NCBI RefSeq assembly: GCF_023744375.2
Contig: NZ_CP146284.1
Span: 2,790,001 to 2,854,000, forward strand
DNA length: 64,000 nt
Source: Parabacteroides sp. AD58
GTDB taxonomy: Bacteria > Bacteroidota > Bacteroidia > Bacteroidales > Tannerellaceae
Reading direction: 5' to 3'
Notes under the pieces: model-generated
What the model was told of the DNA's origin: nothing
Seen by the model: the letters and a program-made list of their open reading frames with translations, nothing else
The model's database searches: none
Program-made: the position numbers and the translations under genes
Part shown: positions 1 through 8,892 of the stretch, piece by piece
Layout: each line of letters begins with the position of its first letter
How positions within the stretch are numbered: position 1 is the stretch's first letter

Positions 1-2572
1 CCAGGTGCGTAGTCAAACGTTTCCCCCGGGCTTTGACACTTCGTGCCACGACAAACTCTTCCGCTTCAATGATGAGCGGTTCGCGTGCACTGTCAAAGCC
101 GCCGAATATGATTTCTATGCGGGGATAACATTCATCCGTCAGCAGATAAATACTGCTTTTGGGATTATCACCTAACAGATTCCTGCGGTTGCCGGGCTCG
201 AGATAGAAGCGTTTCAGATAAGGCGCCTTATGATCGGCGTCATAATAGGCGGCTGTCCATATCTTTGTCTGCTGGAATTTCTCGATGACGAGGATATCAC
301 TTTCATAGTGATTGCTCAAGTCAAAATTGGTTGTATAATATTCGCCGTTACGGCGGATTACCAAGATCAGGTCTGAACTCTGAAATTCTCCTAACTCCTC
401 TCCTCTTCCATCATAATTGAGACGTAGCACATCCCAGTCGAACCATACCATACGTCCGCCTAACGTAGAACTTCCCCGTTGTTTTAATACTACTTTATGG
501 ATTTCAGCCTTCGTCAGTGTATTGCCGATCGAGCTGCGTCCTTTAATGGCAATCGTACTGAAGTCCTTTTCGAACATCAGCAGCTTCTGGCGCAACTTCG
601 GTTTCAGAATTACTTTTACCGTTTCTGCCTCTCCATTGGTATTGGCACTGAAATACAAGATACGCGAGCCTTCTGTCCCTTTGGTCAGATTGTATTCCTT
701 GTCGCGTGTAATGCCGCCAATGGCGAAGCGTTTGATGAAATTGGTTCCCATCTTCCCATCGCGGTAAATCACATTATAGATCGTCCGGCTGTCGTTGCGG
801 TTGAATACATTCAGGTAAATGATATCTTTCCCAACAAACATCTTTTCTGAAACTTTGACGATCTTGTAGATACCGGAACGGTAGAAAATGATAATATCGT
901 CGATATCCGAGCAGTTGCACACAAACTCGTCTTTCTTCAGGGAAGTTCCGATGAAGCCTTCCGCGCGGTTGATATATAATTTCTCGTTGGCTTCGGCCAC
1001 TTTAGTCGCCTGGATCGTGTCGAAACTCCTGATTTCCGTCAGTCGTGGATAACGCTTTCCATACTTCTCTTTCAGCATCTGGAACCATTGGATTGTGTAA
1101 TCGACAATGTGGGCCAGATGATCCTGGATGCGGGCGATGTCTGTCTTGATCTGCAGAATCTGCTCTTCGCATTTTTGCGTATTAAATTTCAGGATGCGGG
1201 CCATCTTGATTTCCATCAGCTTTAATATGTCATCACGGGTGACTTCGCGGATGAATTGGGGCTTGAAAGGTGTCAGTCGCCTATCTACATGGGCGATTGC
1301 TTCGTCCATCGATGCTGCCTGTTCGAATTCTTTATCTTTGTAGATACGTTCCTCGATGAATATTTTCTCCAATGAAGCAAAGAACAAGGTCTCTTCTAAT
1401 TCACCTCTTTCGATCTCCAGCTCTTTTTGCAGCAGCGACAGCGTGTTGTCCGTTGAGTGCTTTAAAACGTCGCTGACGGTCAGGAAATGTGGCTTGTCGT
1501 CTTTAATGACACAGCAGTTGGGAGAAACACTGATTTCGCAGTCCGTAAAAGCATACAGGGCATCAATGGTTTTATCTGATGAAACGCCCGGAGCCAGATG
1601 CACTAGGATTTCAACATTCTTCGCCGTGTTGTCATCTACTTTCTTGATCTTGATCTTGCCTTTATCGTTTGCTTTCAGAATAGATTCGATGATCGATGAT
1701 GTTGTCCTTCCATACGGGATTTCAGAAATGACTAGGGTCTTGTTGTCTTGCTTACTGATCTTGGCACGGATCTTCACCGAACCGCCACGTTCCCCGTCGT
1801 TGTATTTACTGACATCGATGTATCCGCCTGTCTGGAAATCCGGATACAAGGCAAACTTTTCTCCTTTCAGGTATGAGATGGATGCATCAATCAGTTCGTT
1901 GAAGTTATGCGGAAGAATTTTGGAAGAAAGACCTACGGCAATTCCTTCCACACCTTGTGCCAGCAACAGTGGAAACTTGACCGGCAATGTAACCGGTTCG
2001 CGGTTGCGGCCGTCGTAAGAAGCCTGCCATTGGGTTGTCTTCGGATTGAATACAGTTTCCAAGGCAAATTTGGAAAGGCGTGCTTCGATATAACGGGGAG
2101 CAGCCGCGCTGTCGCCCGTCAGAATATTACCCCAGTTTCCCTGACAGTCAATCAGCAGGTCTTTTTGTCCTAATTGCACCAAGGCATCACCGATGGAAGC
2201 GTCGCCGTGCGGATGGAACTGCATGGTATGACCAACGATATTGGCCACTTTGTTATAACGACCGTCATCCAGCCGTTTCATAGAATGCAGGATACGGCGC
2301 TGTACGGGCTTTAAACCGTCGTTGATGTGAGGTACAGCACGTTCCAGAATGACATAAGAGGCATAATCGAGGAACCAGCTTTGGTACATACCGGAAAGAT
2401 GGTGTGTGATGCGGTCGGACGATTTATCCGGCACTTTGTATTCAGAATGTTCCTGGCTGTTTTCCTGCTCATCATTCACTTCGTTCTCTTCTGACGGCGT
2501 ATCTTGGGCTTTGTTTTTGTTCAGCTCGTCTTGTTCGGATATATTATTTTTATCGATATCTTCTGGTCTCAT
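1..2572 (-). CDS. parC: DNA topoisomerase IV subunit A (partial, 3' end off the window)
   Basis: Breakage-reunion subunit of a type IIA topoisomerase, which decatenates or relaxes DNA with the ParE/GyrB-type partner. The reverse-strand reading frame is open from an ATG at 2572 to the left edge, about 857 codons. The HPHGD motif is at residues 120-124 and the catalytic tyrosine is Tyr161 in PRYIEARL. The C-terminal part has the weakly repetitive beta-strand pattern of a GyrA/ParC wrapping domain. About 50 acidic, low-complexity residues precede the conserved domain. ParC rather than GyrA is chosen from overall resemblance to the Bacteroidetes ParC-like protein, so GyrA-type naming cannot be fully excluded. 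The partner gene is not in the window. Confidence 0.9.
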   Translation of the reverse strand, partial: MRPEDIDKNNISEQDELNKNKAQDTPSEENEVNDEQENSQEHSEYKVPDKSSDRITHHLSGMYQSWFLDYASYVILERAVPHINDGLKPVQRRILHSMKRLDDGRYNKVANIVGHTMQFHPHGDASIGDALVQLGQKDLLIDCQGNWGNILTGDSAAAPRYIEARLSKFALETVFNPKTTQWQASYDGRNREPVTLPVKFPLLLAQGVEGIAVGLSSKILPHNFNELIDASISYLKGEKFALYPDFQTGGYIDVSKYNDGERGGSVKIRAKISKQDNKTLVISEIPYGRTTSSIIESILKANDKGKIKIKKVDDNTAKNVEILVHLAPGVSSDKTIDALYAFTDCEISVSPNCCVIKDDKPHFLTVSDVLKHSTDNTLSLLQKELEIERGELEETLFFASLEKIFIEERIYKDKEFEQAASMDEAIAHVDRRLTPFKPQFIREVTRDDILKLMEIKMARILKFNTQKCEEQILQIKTDIARIQDHLAHIVDYTIQWFQMLKEKYGKRYPRLTEIRSFDTIQATKVAEANEKLYINRAEGFIGTSLKKDEFVCNCSDIDDIIIFYRSGIYKIVKVSEKMFVGKDIIYLNVFNRNDSRTIYNVIYRDGKMGTNFIKRFAIGGITRDKEYNLTKGTEGSRILYFSANTNGEAETVKVILKPKLRQKLLMFEKDFSTIAIKGRSSIGNTLTKAEIHKVVLKQRGSSTLGGRMVWFDWDVLRLNYDGRGEELGEFQSSDLILVIRRNGEYYTTNFDLSNHYESDILVIEKFQQTKIWTAAYYDADHKAPYLKRFYLEPGNRRNLLGDNPKSSIYLLTDECYPRIEIIFGGFDSAREPLIIEAEEFVVARSVKARGKRLTTHL

Positions 2573-2653
2573 ATCTGTTATTCTGGCTTTCCTGTCAAAT
2601 TCTCCCAATTAGTAAACTGGGGGTAAATATACGAAAAATTCAAGGTTTTTAGC

Positions 2654-2661
2654 TATATTTG
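2654..2661 (+). promoter_or_regulatory. Bacteroidetes -7 promoter element for the GNAT gene
   Basis: TATATTTG matches the Bacteroidetes -7 consensus TAnnTTTG exactly and sits 19 bp before the start codon at 2681. A clear -33 TTTG is not obvious. Confidence 0.5.
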
Positions 2662-2680
2662 AGCACTAAATAGTTTTTTT

Positions 2681-3217
2681 ATGATACAACTGAGACGAAT
2701 TACACAGGTGAATGATCCGGATTTATCCCGGTTGATGGATTTGTATGAGCTTTCCTTTCCGGAAGAAGAACGAAGAGACCGGAAACAGCTGTTCCGGATG
2801 ATCGAGTTAGTCCCCGACATGTCGTTTAATGCCGTTGAAGATAATGGTGAACTTTGCGGATTGACTATTTATTGGGATTTAGGAGATTTTTATTACATGG
2901 AGCATCTGGCCGTTTTCCCGGAAATGCGAAATCGTAAGATCGGACAACAGATTCTGGATTACTGGAAAAAGCATCTTCCCAAGTTGCAGGTACTGGAAGC
3001 TGAACCAGCCATAGAAGCGATGGCTGTCCGGCGGATCGGGTTCTATGAACGGAATGGATTCCGGGTAATCTGTAAGGATTATGTTCAGCCTTCGTACCGG
3101 AAAGATGAAGATAGCTGCCCACTGTGGATTATGGGAACAGATAAGCCCGATGATATGCAGGCCTGCATCCAGAAGATCAAGACCAACGTGTACAAAGAGC
3201 CGCTGAAGTGGCTGTAA
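2681..3217 (+). CDS. GNAT family N-acetyltransferase
   Basis: 178-residue protein with the single GNAT fold. It would transfer an acetyl group from acetyl-CoA to an unknown amine. The acetyl-CoA loop is visible around residues 87-103 (LAVFPEMRNRKIGQQIL, with the R-x-x-G pattern), followed by a helix-strand with IGFYERNGF, the usual motif B region. The protein has no signal peptide and is probably cytosolic. It is divergent from parC and converges with the yidD-rnpA operon, whose end lies only 7 bp away. Substrate cannot be read from sequence. Confidence 0.85.
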   Translation: MIQLRRITQVNDPDLSRLMDLYELSFPEEERRDRKQLFRMIELVPDMSFNAVEDNGELCGLTIYWDLGDFYYMEHLAVFPEMRNRKIGQQILDYWKKHLPKLQVLEAEPAIEAMAVRRIGFYERNGFRVICKDYVQPSYRKDEDSCPLWIMGTDKPDDMQACIQKIKTNVYKEPLKWL

Positions 3218-3224
3218 TTCTTTG

Positions 3225-3446
3225 TCAGGGAACGGGATCATAACCGCTGCCGCCCCATGGATGACAACGCAGAATACGTCTGACGGCCAAGTACAGTCCT
3301 TTTACCGGACCGTATTTCTTGAGTGCCTGAACCGCATATTCCGAACAGGTCGGTGTGAAGCGGCAAGAAGGCGGAGTTAAAGGAGAAATACAGTATTTAT
3401 AGAAATAGATTGGGATGAGCAGCAGACTTGTCAGAAACTTCTTCAT
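3225..3446 (-). CDS. yidD: Membrane protein insertion efficiency factor YidD
   Basis: 73-residue complete YidD/Hcp-like protein thought to assist YidC-mediated insertion of inner-membrane proteins. It has an N-terminal amphipathic or hydrophobic segment and the family signatures [11 protein letters not shown] and [12 protein letters not shown]. The start overlaps the rnpA stop by four bases (ATGA), which indicates translational coupling. The rnpA-yidD pairing is conserved across bacteria. Confidence 0.95.
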   Translation of the reverse strand: MKKFLTSLLLIPIYFYKYCISPLTPPSCRFTPTCSEYAVQALKKYGPVKGLYLAVRRILRCHPWGGSGYDPVP

Positions 3447-3832
3447 TGGATTTTTTCTCCTAACATACGGACGGCTTTTTCCATGGCTTTCTCCATGTTT
3501 TCGTACGAAACAAGCTCTTTCTCTAGGTAGATAAAGGCAATTGTCAGGAATTTGCCAGCCGTCAGGAGTGGTTCGTGAAGAACCGACTTACGAAGTCGGT
3601 AACTCTCGCGGATCTGCCGTTTGACAGCATTCCGTTTGACAGCTCGCTTGAATTTCTTTTTTGAGACACTGATTAAAATAGACGCAGGTACACTTCTTTG
3701 TTCGTCGATTACCGTATAGACAACGCGTAAAGGATAAGCGATAAACGACTGTCCTTCTGCAAAGAGAAGGTCGATATCCCGTTTCCTCGACAGGCGTTCG
3801 GCTTTCGACAAAGTGTACCTGCGAATTGTCAT
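3443..3832 (-). CDS. rnpA: Ribonuclease P protein component
   Basis: 129-residue basic protein subunit of RNase P, which helps the RNA subunit bind the 5' leader of precursor tRNAs. The family RNR-type motif is seen as [15 protein letters not shown] near the middle, preceded by the typical N-terminal [14 protein letters not shown] stretch. It lies 7 bp after hemD and overlaps yidD by four bases, so the genes are one operon. The usual partner rpmH is not adjacent, as is common in Bacteroidetes. Confidence 0.95.
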   Translation of the reverse strand: MTIRRYTLSKAERLSRKRDIDLLFAEGQSFIAYPLRVVYTVIDEQRSVPASILISVSKKKFKRAVKRNAVKRQIRESYRLRKSVLHEPLLTAGKFLTIAFIYLEKELVSYENMEKAMEKAVRMLGEKIQ

Positions 3833-3839
3833 TCTTTTA

Positions 3840-4595
3840 TTATTTACCAGATTCTTTCTTCAAATATTGCTCCAAAGCAGCCGTCATTGATGGTGCTTCG
3901 GGTGTCGGAGCTTCTACATCCAGACGTAAGCCGGCATCTTTTACCGCTTTAGCCGTAGTAGGTCCGAAGCATCCGATACGGATGTCTTTCTGGTTAAAAT
4001 TCGGGAAATTCTTCAGCAAAGAAGAAATTCCGGCCGGACTGAAAAATACAAGCATATCATAATCGAAGCTTTCATCCGCTTTGAAATCGTTGCTCACCGT
4101 GCGATACATGACAGCTTCCGTAAAGTCAATTTTCTTAGCCTCAAGTTTTAACTTCAGATCGTCTTTATGTACATCCGAAACCGGAACCAGATATTTTTCT
4201 TTAGGATGCTTAGCAATAATGGTTACTAAATCATCCAGCTTCCCGCTTGCACCGAAAAAGATCTTACGCTTGCGGTAAACAATATATTTCTGTAAATATA
4301 CTGCGATTGATTCCGAGATGCAGAAATATTTCATGGTTTCCGGAATAGTTACCCGCAATTCTTCACACAACCGGAAGAAGTGGTCAATACCTGTACGGGC
4401 AGTAAATACTACAGCCGAATAATCTAATATGGAAATTCGCTGCTGTCTGAATTCCTTTGATGACAAAGGCTCTACTTTGATAAATGGGCGAAATTCTATT
4501 TCCACTCCATATTTTTCTGCTAGATCAAAGTATGGCGACTTCTCTGATGTCGGCTTGGGTTGTGATACTAATAGTCTTTTGATATTCAATGCCAT
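3840..4595 (-). CDS. hemD: Uroporphyrinogen-III synthase
   Basis: 251-residue cytosolic enzyme that closes and isomerises hydroxymethylbilane to uroporphyrinogen III in tetrapyrrole synthesis. The two-lobed HemD pattern is seen: the first lobe includes YSAVVFTARTGIDHFF, and the second lobe includes DMLVFFSPAGISSLLKNF and IGCFGPTTAKAVKDAG, the usual C-terminal signature. Its start lies inside the end of the DUF4271 gene (10-bp overlap). Position in the DUF4271-hemD-rnpA-yidD cluster is typical of Bacteroidales. Confidence 0.92.
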   Translation of the reverse strand: MALNIKRLLVSQPKPTSEKSPYFDLAEKYGVEIEFRPFIKVEPLSSKEFRQQRISILDYSAVVFTARTGIDHFFRLCEELRVTIPETMKYFCISESIAVYLQKYIVYRKRKIFFGASGKLDDLVTIIAKHPKEKYLVPVSDVHKDDLKLKLEAKKIDFTEAVMYRTVSNDFKADESFDYDMLVFFSPAGISSLLKNFPNFNQKDIRIGCFGPTTAKAVKDAGLRLDVEAPTPEAPSMTAALEQYLKKESGK

Positions 4596-5308
4596 AAAGC
4601 ACTTTTCTCGATAAAGTTATACAAAAAAACAAAGCCCTTATATGAAATTAAAAGGGGCAAAATTTCATGGGCGCAAAGGTACAAACTTAAATAGAATAAA
4701 TCGAACTTTTTTATGTAAAATAAACGTATCGACTTATAAATTATTGCAAAACGAAACAAAATATAGAAAAGAATAAATAAACAGACGGCCCAAATATGAT
4801 AATTCCCAAGGAAGCTCATGCAGACAACCGGAATGTAAAGGGCGATTCCCCATACACTGATAATGGAATTGTAGAGGATAACCCATTGACGGTAAGTCTC
4901 CGGGCGGCCGAAGGTATAAATCAACAGGTAATAAATAATACGCCGGATGAGGTAGAATAATACAACCGACAAAAAGGTAAGAGATAAAGCAAATAACAAT
5001 TTATTCTTGTCGATACTATTCAGAAATCCAAGATGATATGCCTCCTGGGTAATGGCGACCGTAGTCAGTATCAGAGCTTGAACTATTAAAAAGATATGCA
5101 GGGACTTGCTGTAATAGATTGAAAGATCGGTATTCCCACTTTTAGAGGAAGTGCTGAATCCGAGGTTTCGGAATATTTTAATAAACGATTTTACGTGGAT
5201 GCGCGCCTGAATGGCGAACAGAAAAAACAGAACAAACAGGATGGAGAACCAAACGTCTTCCATCAACTGTCCGCTCCATAAACGAATCCCTACATACCCT
5301 TCAAACAT
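4586..5308 (-). CDS. DUF4271 integral membrane protein
   Basis: 240-residue hydrophobic protein with roughly six to seven predicted membrane segments (for example VWFSILFVLFFLFAIQA near residue 19 and LLFALSLTFLSVVLFYLI near residue 104). It matches the DUF4271 family of unknown function, found almost only in Bacteroidetes and usually just upstream of hemD. It heads the operon: an exact TAnnTTTG element lies 26-33 bp upstream. Function is unknown, and linkage to hemD and yidD is the only hint. Confidence 0.85.
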   Translation of the reverse strand: MFEGYVGIRLWSGQLMEDVWFSILFVLFFLFAIQARIHVKSFIKIFRNLGFSTSSKSGNTDLSIYYSKSLHIFLIVQALILTTVAITQEAYHLGFLNSIDKNKLLFALSLTFLSVVLFYLIRRIIYYLLIYTFGRPETYRQWVILYNSIISVWGIALYIPVVCMSFLGNYHIWAVCLFILFYILFRFAIIYKSIRLFYIKKFDLFYLSLYLCAHEILPLLISYKGFVFLYNFIEKSALWH

Positions 5309-5333
5309 CCTGGTCTTATTCTAAAATTGGGTA

Positions 5334-5341
5334 CAAAGGTA
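5334..5341 (-). promoter_or_regulatory. -7 promoter element of the DUF4271-hemD-rnpA-yidD operon
   Basis: Reverse strand reads TACCTTTG, an exact TAnnTTTG match, in the 43-bp gap between the pfkA stop and the DUF4271 start. Confidence 0.55.
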
Positions 5342-5351
5342 CGCTTTCCCT

Positions 5352-6365
5352 TCATACTCCAAAAGAAATCCCCATTCTTTTCCCCTGAATGATCAGATTA
5401 TGCTCTGGTGTCACCAGTTTGAGTTTACCGGCTACTTCAGCTAAAGGAATTGAACTGATTGCTCCGTCTTTGACACAAACCATCTGTCCGAATTGCCGGT
5501 TGGCGATTAGTTCGGTAGCATAACCTCCTAACTGGGTGGCCAAGTTACGGTCGAACGGTGAAGGATTACCACCTCGCTGGATATAACCTAATACGGTCTT
5601 ACGGGTTTCTATACCGGTTGCTTCTTCAATTTCTTTCATCAGAAAGTCTGTAGCCTTGCGTTTATCCGGAAGCTTCACGCCTTCAGCAACTACAACAATC
5701 GAATGTTGTTTGCCTTTGCGGGCTCGTTCGCGGATAGCTTCATTCACCACTTCCGGATTGAAACCGAGTTCGGGTACTAAAATGACATCGGCTCCACCGG
5801 CCATACCGGCATACAGGGCTATCCATCCGGCTTTATGTCCCATGACTTCTACCAACATGACTCGTCTGTGTGAGCTGGCCGTTGAATGCAGACGGTCGAT
5901 GGCTTCGGTGGCGATATTGACAGCCGTATCAAACCCGAAGGTGATTTCTGTTCCCCAGATATCGTTGTCGATCGTTTTGGGTAAGCCAATTACATTCAGT
6001 CCGTGTTCCGAGAGCAGGTTGGTGGTCTTCTGGGTACCGTTTCCACCAATACATACCAGGCAGTCGAGTCCCAGTTCCTGATAGGCCTGGAGAATACACT
6101 GCGACTTCTCCTGATCAACAGATGTCAGCATTTCCCGAAAGCCTTTCTCGCGCGAGGTTCCTAAGATGGTACCTCCTAAATTCAGAATGCCTGACAGACT
6201 GTGTTCGTCTAAAACTTCCGTATCTTTGTTGAGCAGTCCTGAAAAACCGCCGTGAATACCTACAACCTCCATTCCATAATGAGTTATGGCTGTTTTTCCG
6301 ACGCCGCGGATTGTGGCGTTAATACCGGGGCAATCACCGCCCGATGAGAGAATTCCGATTTTCAT
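5352..6365 (-). CDS. pfkA: 6-phosphofructokinase
   Basis: 337-residue glycolytic kinase that phosphorylates fructose 6-phosphate. The start is set at the ATG giving MKIGILSSGGDCPG, because a longer frame to 6470 would run through the promoter and into the divergent gene. Visible motifs are the GGDCPG nucleotide loop (residues 9-14), GGNGT in place of the common GGDGS, and PKTIDND, with lysine where E. coli PfkA has glycine. The Gly after GGN favours ATP as donor, while the lysine is shared with pyrophosphate-using and actinobacterial types. This mixed signature places it in the group III/mixed-substrate PFK branch. Donor specificity is therefore inferred, not proven. Confidence 0.9.
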   Translation of the reverse strand: MKIGILSSGGDCPGINATIRGVGKTAITHYGMEVVGIHGGFSGLLNKDTEVLDEHSLSGILNLGGTILGTSREKGFREMLTSVDQEKSQCILQAYQELGLDCLVCIGGNGTQKTTNLLSEHGLNVIGLPKTIDNDIWGTEITFGFDTAVNIATEAIDRLHSTASSHRRVMLVEVMGHKAGWIALYAGMAGGADVILVPELGFNPEVVNEAIRERARKGKQHSIVVVAEGVKLPDKRKATDFLMKEIEEATGIETRKTVLGYIQRGGNPSPFDRNLATQLGGYATELIANRQFGQMVCVKDGAISSIPLAEVAGKLKLVTPEHNLIIQGKRMGISFGV

Positions 6366-6388
6366 AGAGTTATTCTTTTTGTTCTTCA

Positions 6389-6396
6389 CAAAGGTA
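6389..6396 (-). promoter_or_regulatory. -7 promoter element for pfkA
   Basis: Reverse strand TACCTTTG, exact TAnnTTTG, 24 bp before the pfkA start. It also supports the short start at 6365. Confidence 0.55.
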
Positions 6397-6415
6397 AAAA
6401 TAAAAGGAGAATAAT

Positions 6416-6423
6416 TACCTTTG
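6416..6423 (+). promoter_or_regulatory. -7 promoter element for the GH3 gene
   Basis: TACCTTTG, exact TAnnTTTG, 24 bp before the GH3 start. It is divergent from the pfkA element, with only about 20 bp between them, so the two promoters must overlap in their upstream parts. Confidence 0.55.
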
Positions 6424-6447
6424 CTCCGCAAGAAATAAAAATGGGCT

Positions 6448-7971
6448 ATGGATTTTCTGACAAACTTCATATATCAGTTCTTTAGACCGCGAAATAAGGT
6501 TATTGCACGATATACTTTTGAGGCGGGCGACATACAGGAGCAACAGCTCAGCAGACTGCTTCATCAGGCTCAGGATACTTCGTGGGGAAAGAAATATGAC
6601 TATCGTCATGTGAAAGGATATGATGATTATAAAAATCGTTTTCCGGTACAGAGCTATGACCAGATAAAGGACGATATCCAGCGGATGCTGCGCGGTGAAT
6701 CAAATGTCCTTTGGCCGGGCATGACCCGCTGGTTTGCCAAGAGCAGTGGAACTACCAGTGATAAAAGTAAATTTCTGCCTGTTACGCCTGAAGTATTGAA
6801 ACAATGCCATTATCAGGGTGGTTTTGATACGGTGAGTTTGTATTTGCGTAATAATCCTTCCAGTCATTTCTTCAGACGTAAGGGCCTGATATTAGGTGGT
6901 AGCCATAGTCCGTCGCCCGTCAATTCGCAAATTCATTGTGGAGACTTGTCAGCAGTCCTGTTACAGAACCTGAATCCTCTGGTTAATCTGATCCGGGTAC
7001 CCAAAAAAGAAATCATTCTGATGGACGAATGGGAAAGCAAGATCAAAGCGATTGTGGAAAGTACTTGGCGGGAAGATGTCAACAGCATCTCGGGGGTTCC
7101 TTCGTGGATGCTCGTCCTGATCAAAGCAGTCTTGAAGAAGAGCGGGAAAGACTACCTGACTGAGGTATGGCCTAATCTGGAAGTGTTTTTCCATGGTGGA
7201 ATCAGTTTTACTCCTTATAAAGAAGAGTATAAATCTCTCATTCCGTCTGACAAGATGCATTATATGGAAACCTATAACGCCTCTGAAGGTTTCTTCGGCA
7301 TTCAAGATGATCCGGCTGATTCATCATTGTTATTGATGTTGGATTATGGTGTCTTTTATGAGTTTATCCCGATGAGCGAACTGGATTCGCCTAATCCGGC
7401 TGTCGTTCCGCTGACAGGTGTGGAAGTGGGTAAGAACTATGCCATGGTTATCTCTACTCCCGGAGGTTTGTGGCGCTATTTAATTGGAGATACGGTTCGT
7501 TTTACCTCTGTTTCGCCCTATAAGTTTGTAATTACTGGACGAACAAAGCACTTTATCAATGCCTTTGGGGAAGAACTGATGGTGAATAATGCCGACAAAG
7601 CTCTTCACGAAGCTTGTGTGGCTACAGGGGCACGGGTGAAAGAATATACAGCTGCACCTTTGTTTTTGCTCGACCGGGCCAAAGGCCGTCATCAGTGGCT
7701 GATCGAGTTTGAGAAAACTCCCGAATCACTCTCTCAGTTTGCCCGATTATTGGATGAAGCGCTTCAACGGGCCAATTCGGATTATGAGGCGAAGCGTTAT
7801 AAGGAAATCTCCTTGCAGCCCCTGGAGGTGATTATGGCACATGAAGGCTGTTTTTATCAGTGGCTGAGCAGTAAAGGCAAGCTGGGTGGACAGCATAAGA
7901 TTCCCCGTCTGTCGAACGACCGGAAGATCCTGGATGAGTTATTGGCCATCAATAATCAGATGAACAAATAA
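6448..7971 (+). CDS. GH3 auxin-responsive promoter-like (acyl-adenylating) protein
   Basis: 507-residue member of the GH3 family, relatives of plant jasmonate/auxin amino-acid conjugating enzymes. The fold is an ANL-type adenylating enzyme with an N-terminal domain and a smaller C-terminal lid. The ATP loop is seen as FAKSSGTTSDKSKFLP (about residues 95-110). MEYNASEG-like YMETYNASEGFF and the D-x-V-x-F motif GDTVRFTS follow, as expected for the family. The bacterial substrate is unknown. It stands alone, with its own promoter and a structured downstream region. Recognition of the family is firm and the reaction (carboxylate adenylation, perhaps amide formation) is inferred. Confidence 0.88.
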   Translation: MDFLTNFIYQFFRPRNKVIARYTFEAGDIQEQQLSRLLHQAQDTSWGKKYDYRHVKGYDDYKNRFPVQSYDQIKDDIQRMLRGESNVLWPGMTRWFAKSSGTTSDKSKFLPVTPEVLKQCHYQGGFDTVSLYLRNNPSSHFFRRKGLILGGSHSPSPVNSQIHCGDLSAVLLQNLNPLVNLIRVPKKEIILMDEWESKIKAIVESTWREDVNSISGVPSWMLVLIKAVLKKSGKDYLTEVWPNLEVFFHGGISFTPYKEEYKSLIPSDKMHYMETYNASEGFFGIQDDPADSSLLLMLDYGVFYEFIPMSELDSPNPAVVPLTGVEVGKNYAMVISTPGGLWRYLIGDTVRFTSVSPYKFVITGRTKHFINAFGEELMVNNADKALHEACVATGARVKEYTAAPLFLLDRAKGRHQWLIEFEKTPESLSQFARLLDEALQRANSDYEAKRYKEISLQPLEVIMAHEGCFYQWLSSKGKLGGQHKIPRLSNDRKILDELLAINNQMNK

Positions 7972-8304
7972 AAGCTGACATCCTGTCATTGAGCTTATCA
8001 TCAATTTAAATCTATGCAGGTTTCTTAACGAAGCCTGCCAAACTGGCATAAGTTTAAATCAATTTGTTTCGTGTAGAAGTCCTTCCTTACGTTTATTTTC
8101 TATAAAATGCGGTATAAGAGGTTTTTGTAAAAGATTCACCGAAGTTGCTTAATTGAGGCGGTTTTGTGAATAAAGTGTTATCCATAAGTGACTTTTTGTT
8201 GTATATTGCCCTTTATCAGATTGTTAATATGTCTTTTCGTAATTAGTCGCTTGGTCGGGATCTTGTAGATGTTTTGTCAGGAAACCAATAAAACAAATAG
8301 CATT
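7972..8304. other. Intergenic gap with a structured element
   Basis: No gene seen. At 8005-8058 a 13-bp outer stem (TTTAAATCTATGC with GCATAAGTTTAAA, one mismatch and one G-T) encloses an inner hairpin around AGGTTTC-ttaac-GAAGCCT. No T-run follows, so it is not a plain terminator. It could be a 3' end structure of the GH3 mRNA or a small RNA. The rest of the gap is AT-rich without recognisable features. Confidence 0.4.
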
Positions 8305-8862
8305 ATGAAAATATGGATTACTATTTTGATAGCACTTTGTGCTTGTCTACAGGTACAGGCACAGAATACAGCCGAAGAAAGAGCTAAGGCTAAAGAGGAA
8401 GCTCGACAGGAACAGGCCGTGTTGGACTCCATTTATTTTAAACAGGCAAAGACCTCTCTCGAGAATCAGGATTTTGCCTTGGAAGCCGACCGGGTAGTCT
8501 TGAAGAACGGAGCGACTGCCTATGTTAATTCGAATACAAACTTCGTAGCCGTCAAAGATGATAAAGCAACCGTGCAGGTGGCCTTTAACATCCCCGTAAG
8601 CGGTCCGAACGGTTTGGGTGGCATTACGCTGGATGGAAGCATCAGTAACTATAAGTTGACAGAAGATAAGAAAGGAAACCTGCATGTTTCGTTTGATGTG
8701 ATGGGTGTGGGTATTTCAGCCCGTGTAACGATTTCTCTGGCCAATGGAAGCAATACGGCTGATTTGCTGATCTTGCCTACATTCAATTCTAATGAACTGC
8801 GGTTGAGTGGGCATATCTTGCCTTTGAAGCAAAGCTCTATCTTTAAAGGGAATGCTTTATAA
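8305..8862 (+). CDS. DUF4251 secreted protein
   Basis: 185-residue exported protein. The start at 8305 gives a clean signal peptide (MKIWITILIALCACLQVQA, cleavage before Q). A charged helix rich in A, E and K follows (residues 22-50), then a beta-rich domain matching DUF4251 (VLKNGATAYVNSNTNF, FNIPVSGPNGLGGITLDG). Function is unknown. It leads a run of three same-strand envelope genes (gaps of 30 and 15 bp), which suggests an operon with the DUF4136 lipoprotein and the beta-barrel protein. Confidence 0.82.
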   Translation: MKIWITILIALCACLQVQAQNTAEERAKAKEEARQEQAVLDSIYFKQAKTSLENQDFALEADRVVLKNGATAYVNSNTNFVAVKDDKATVQVAFNIPVSGPNGLGGITLDGSISNYKLTEDKKGNLHVSFDVMGVGISARVTISLANGSNTADLLILPTFNSNELRLSGHILPLKQSSIFKGNAL

Positions 8863-8892
8863 CGAATGGTGTAAAAGAACGATTAAAATTTT

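Noticed and set aside
1356..2018. Long plus-strand frame of 220 codons inside the topoisomerase gene
   Set aside because: It is the antisense shadow of parC, whose reverse frame carries clear motifs including the catalytic tyrosine.
4674..4681. Exact TAnnTTTG on the minus strand within the DUF4271 coding end
   Set aside because: It could be an internal hemD promoter, but it encodes conserved protein sequence and the genes overlap, so an operon promoter upstream is enough.
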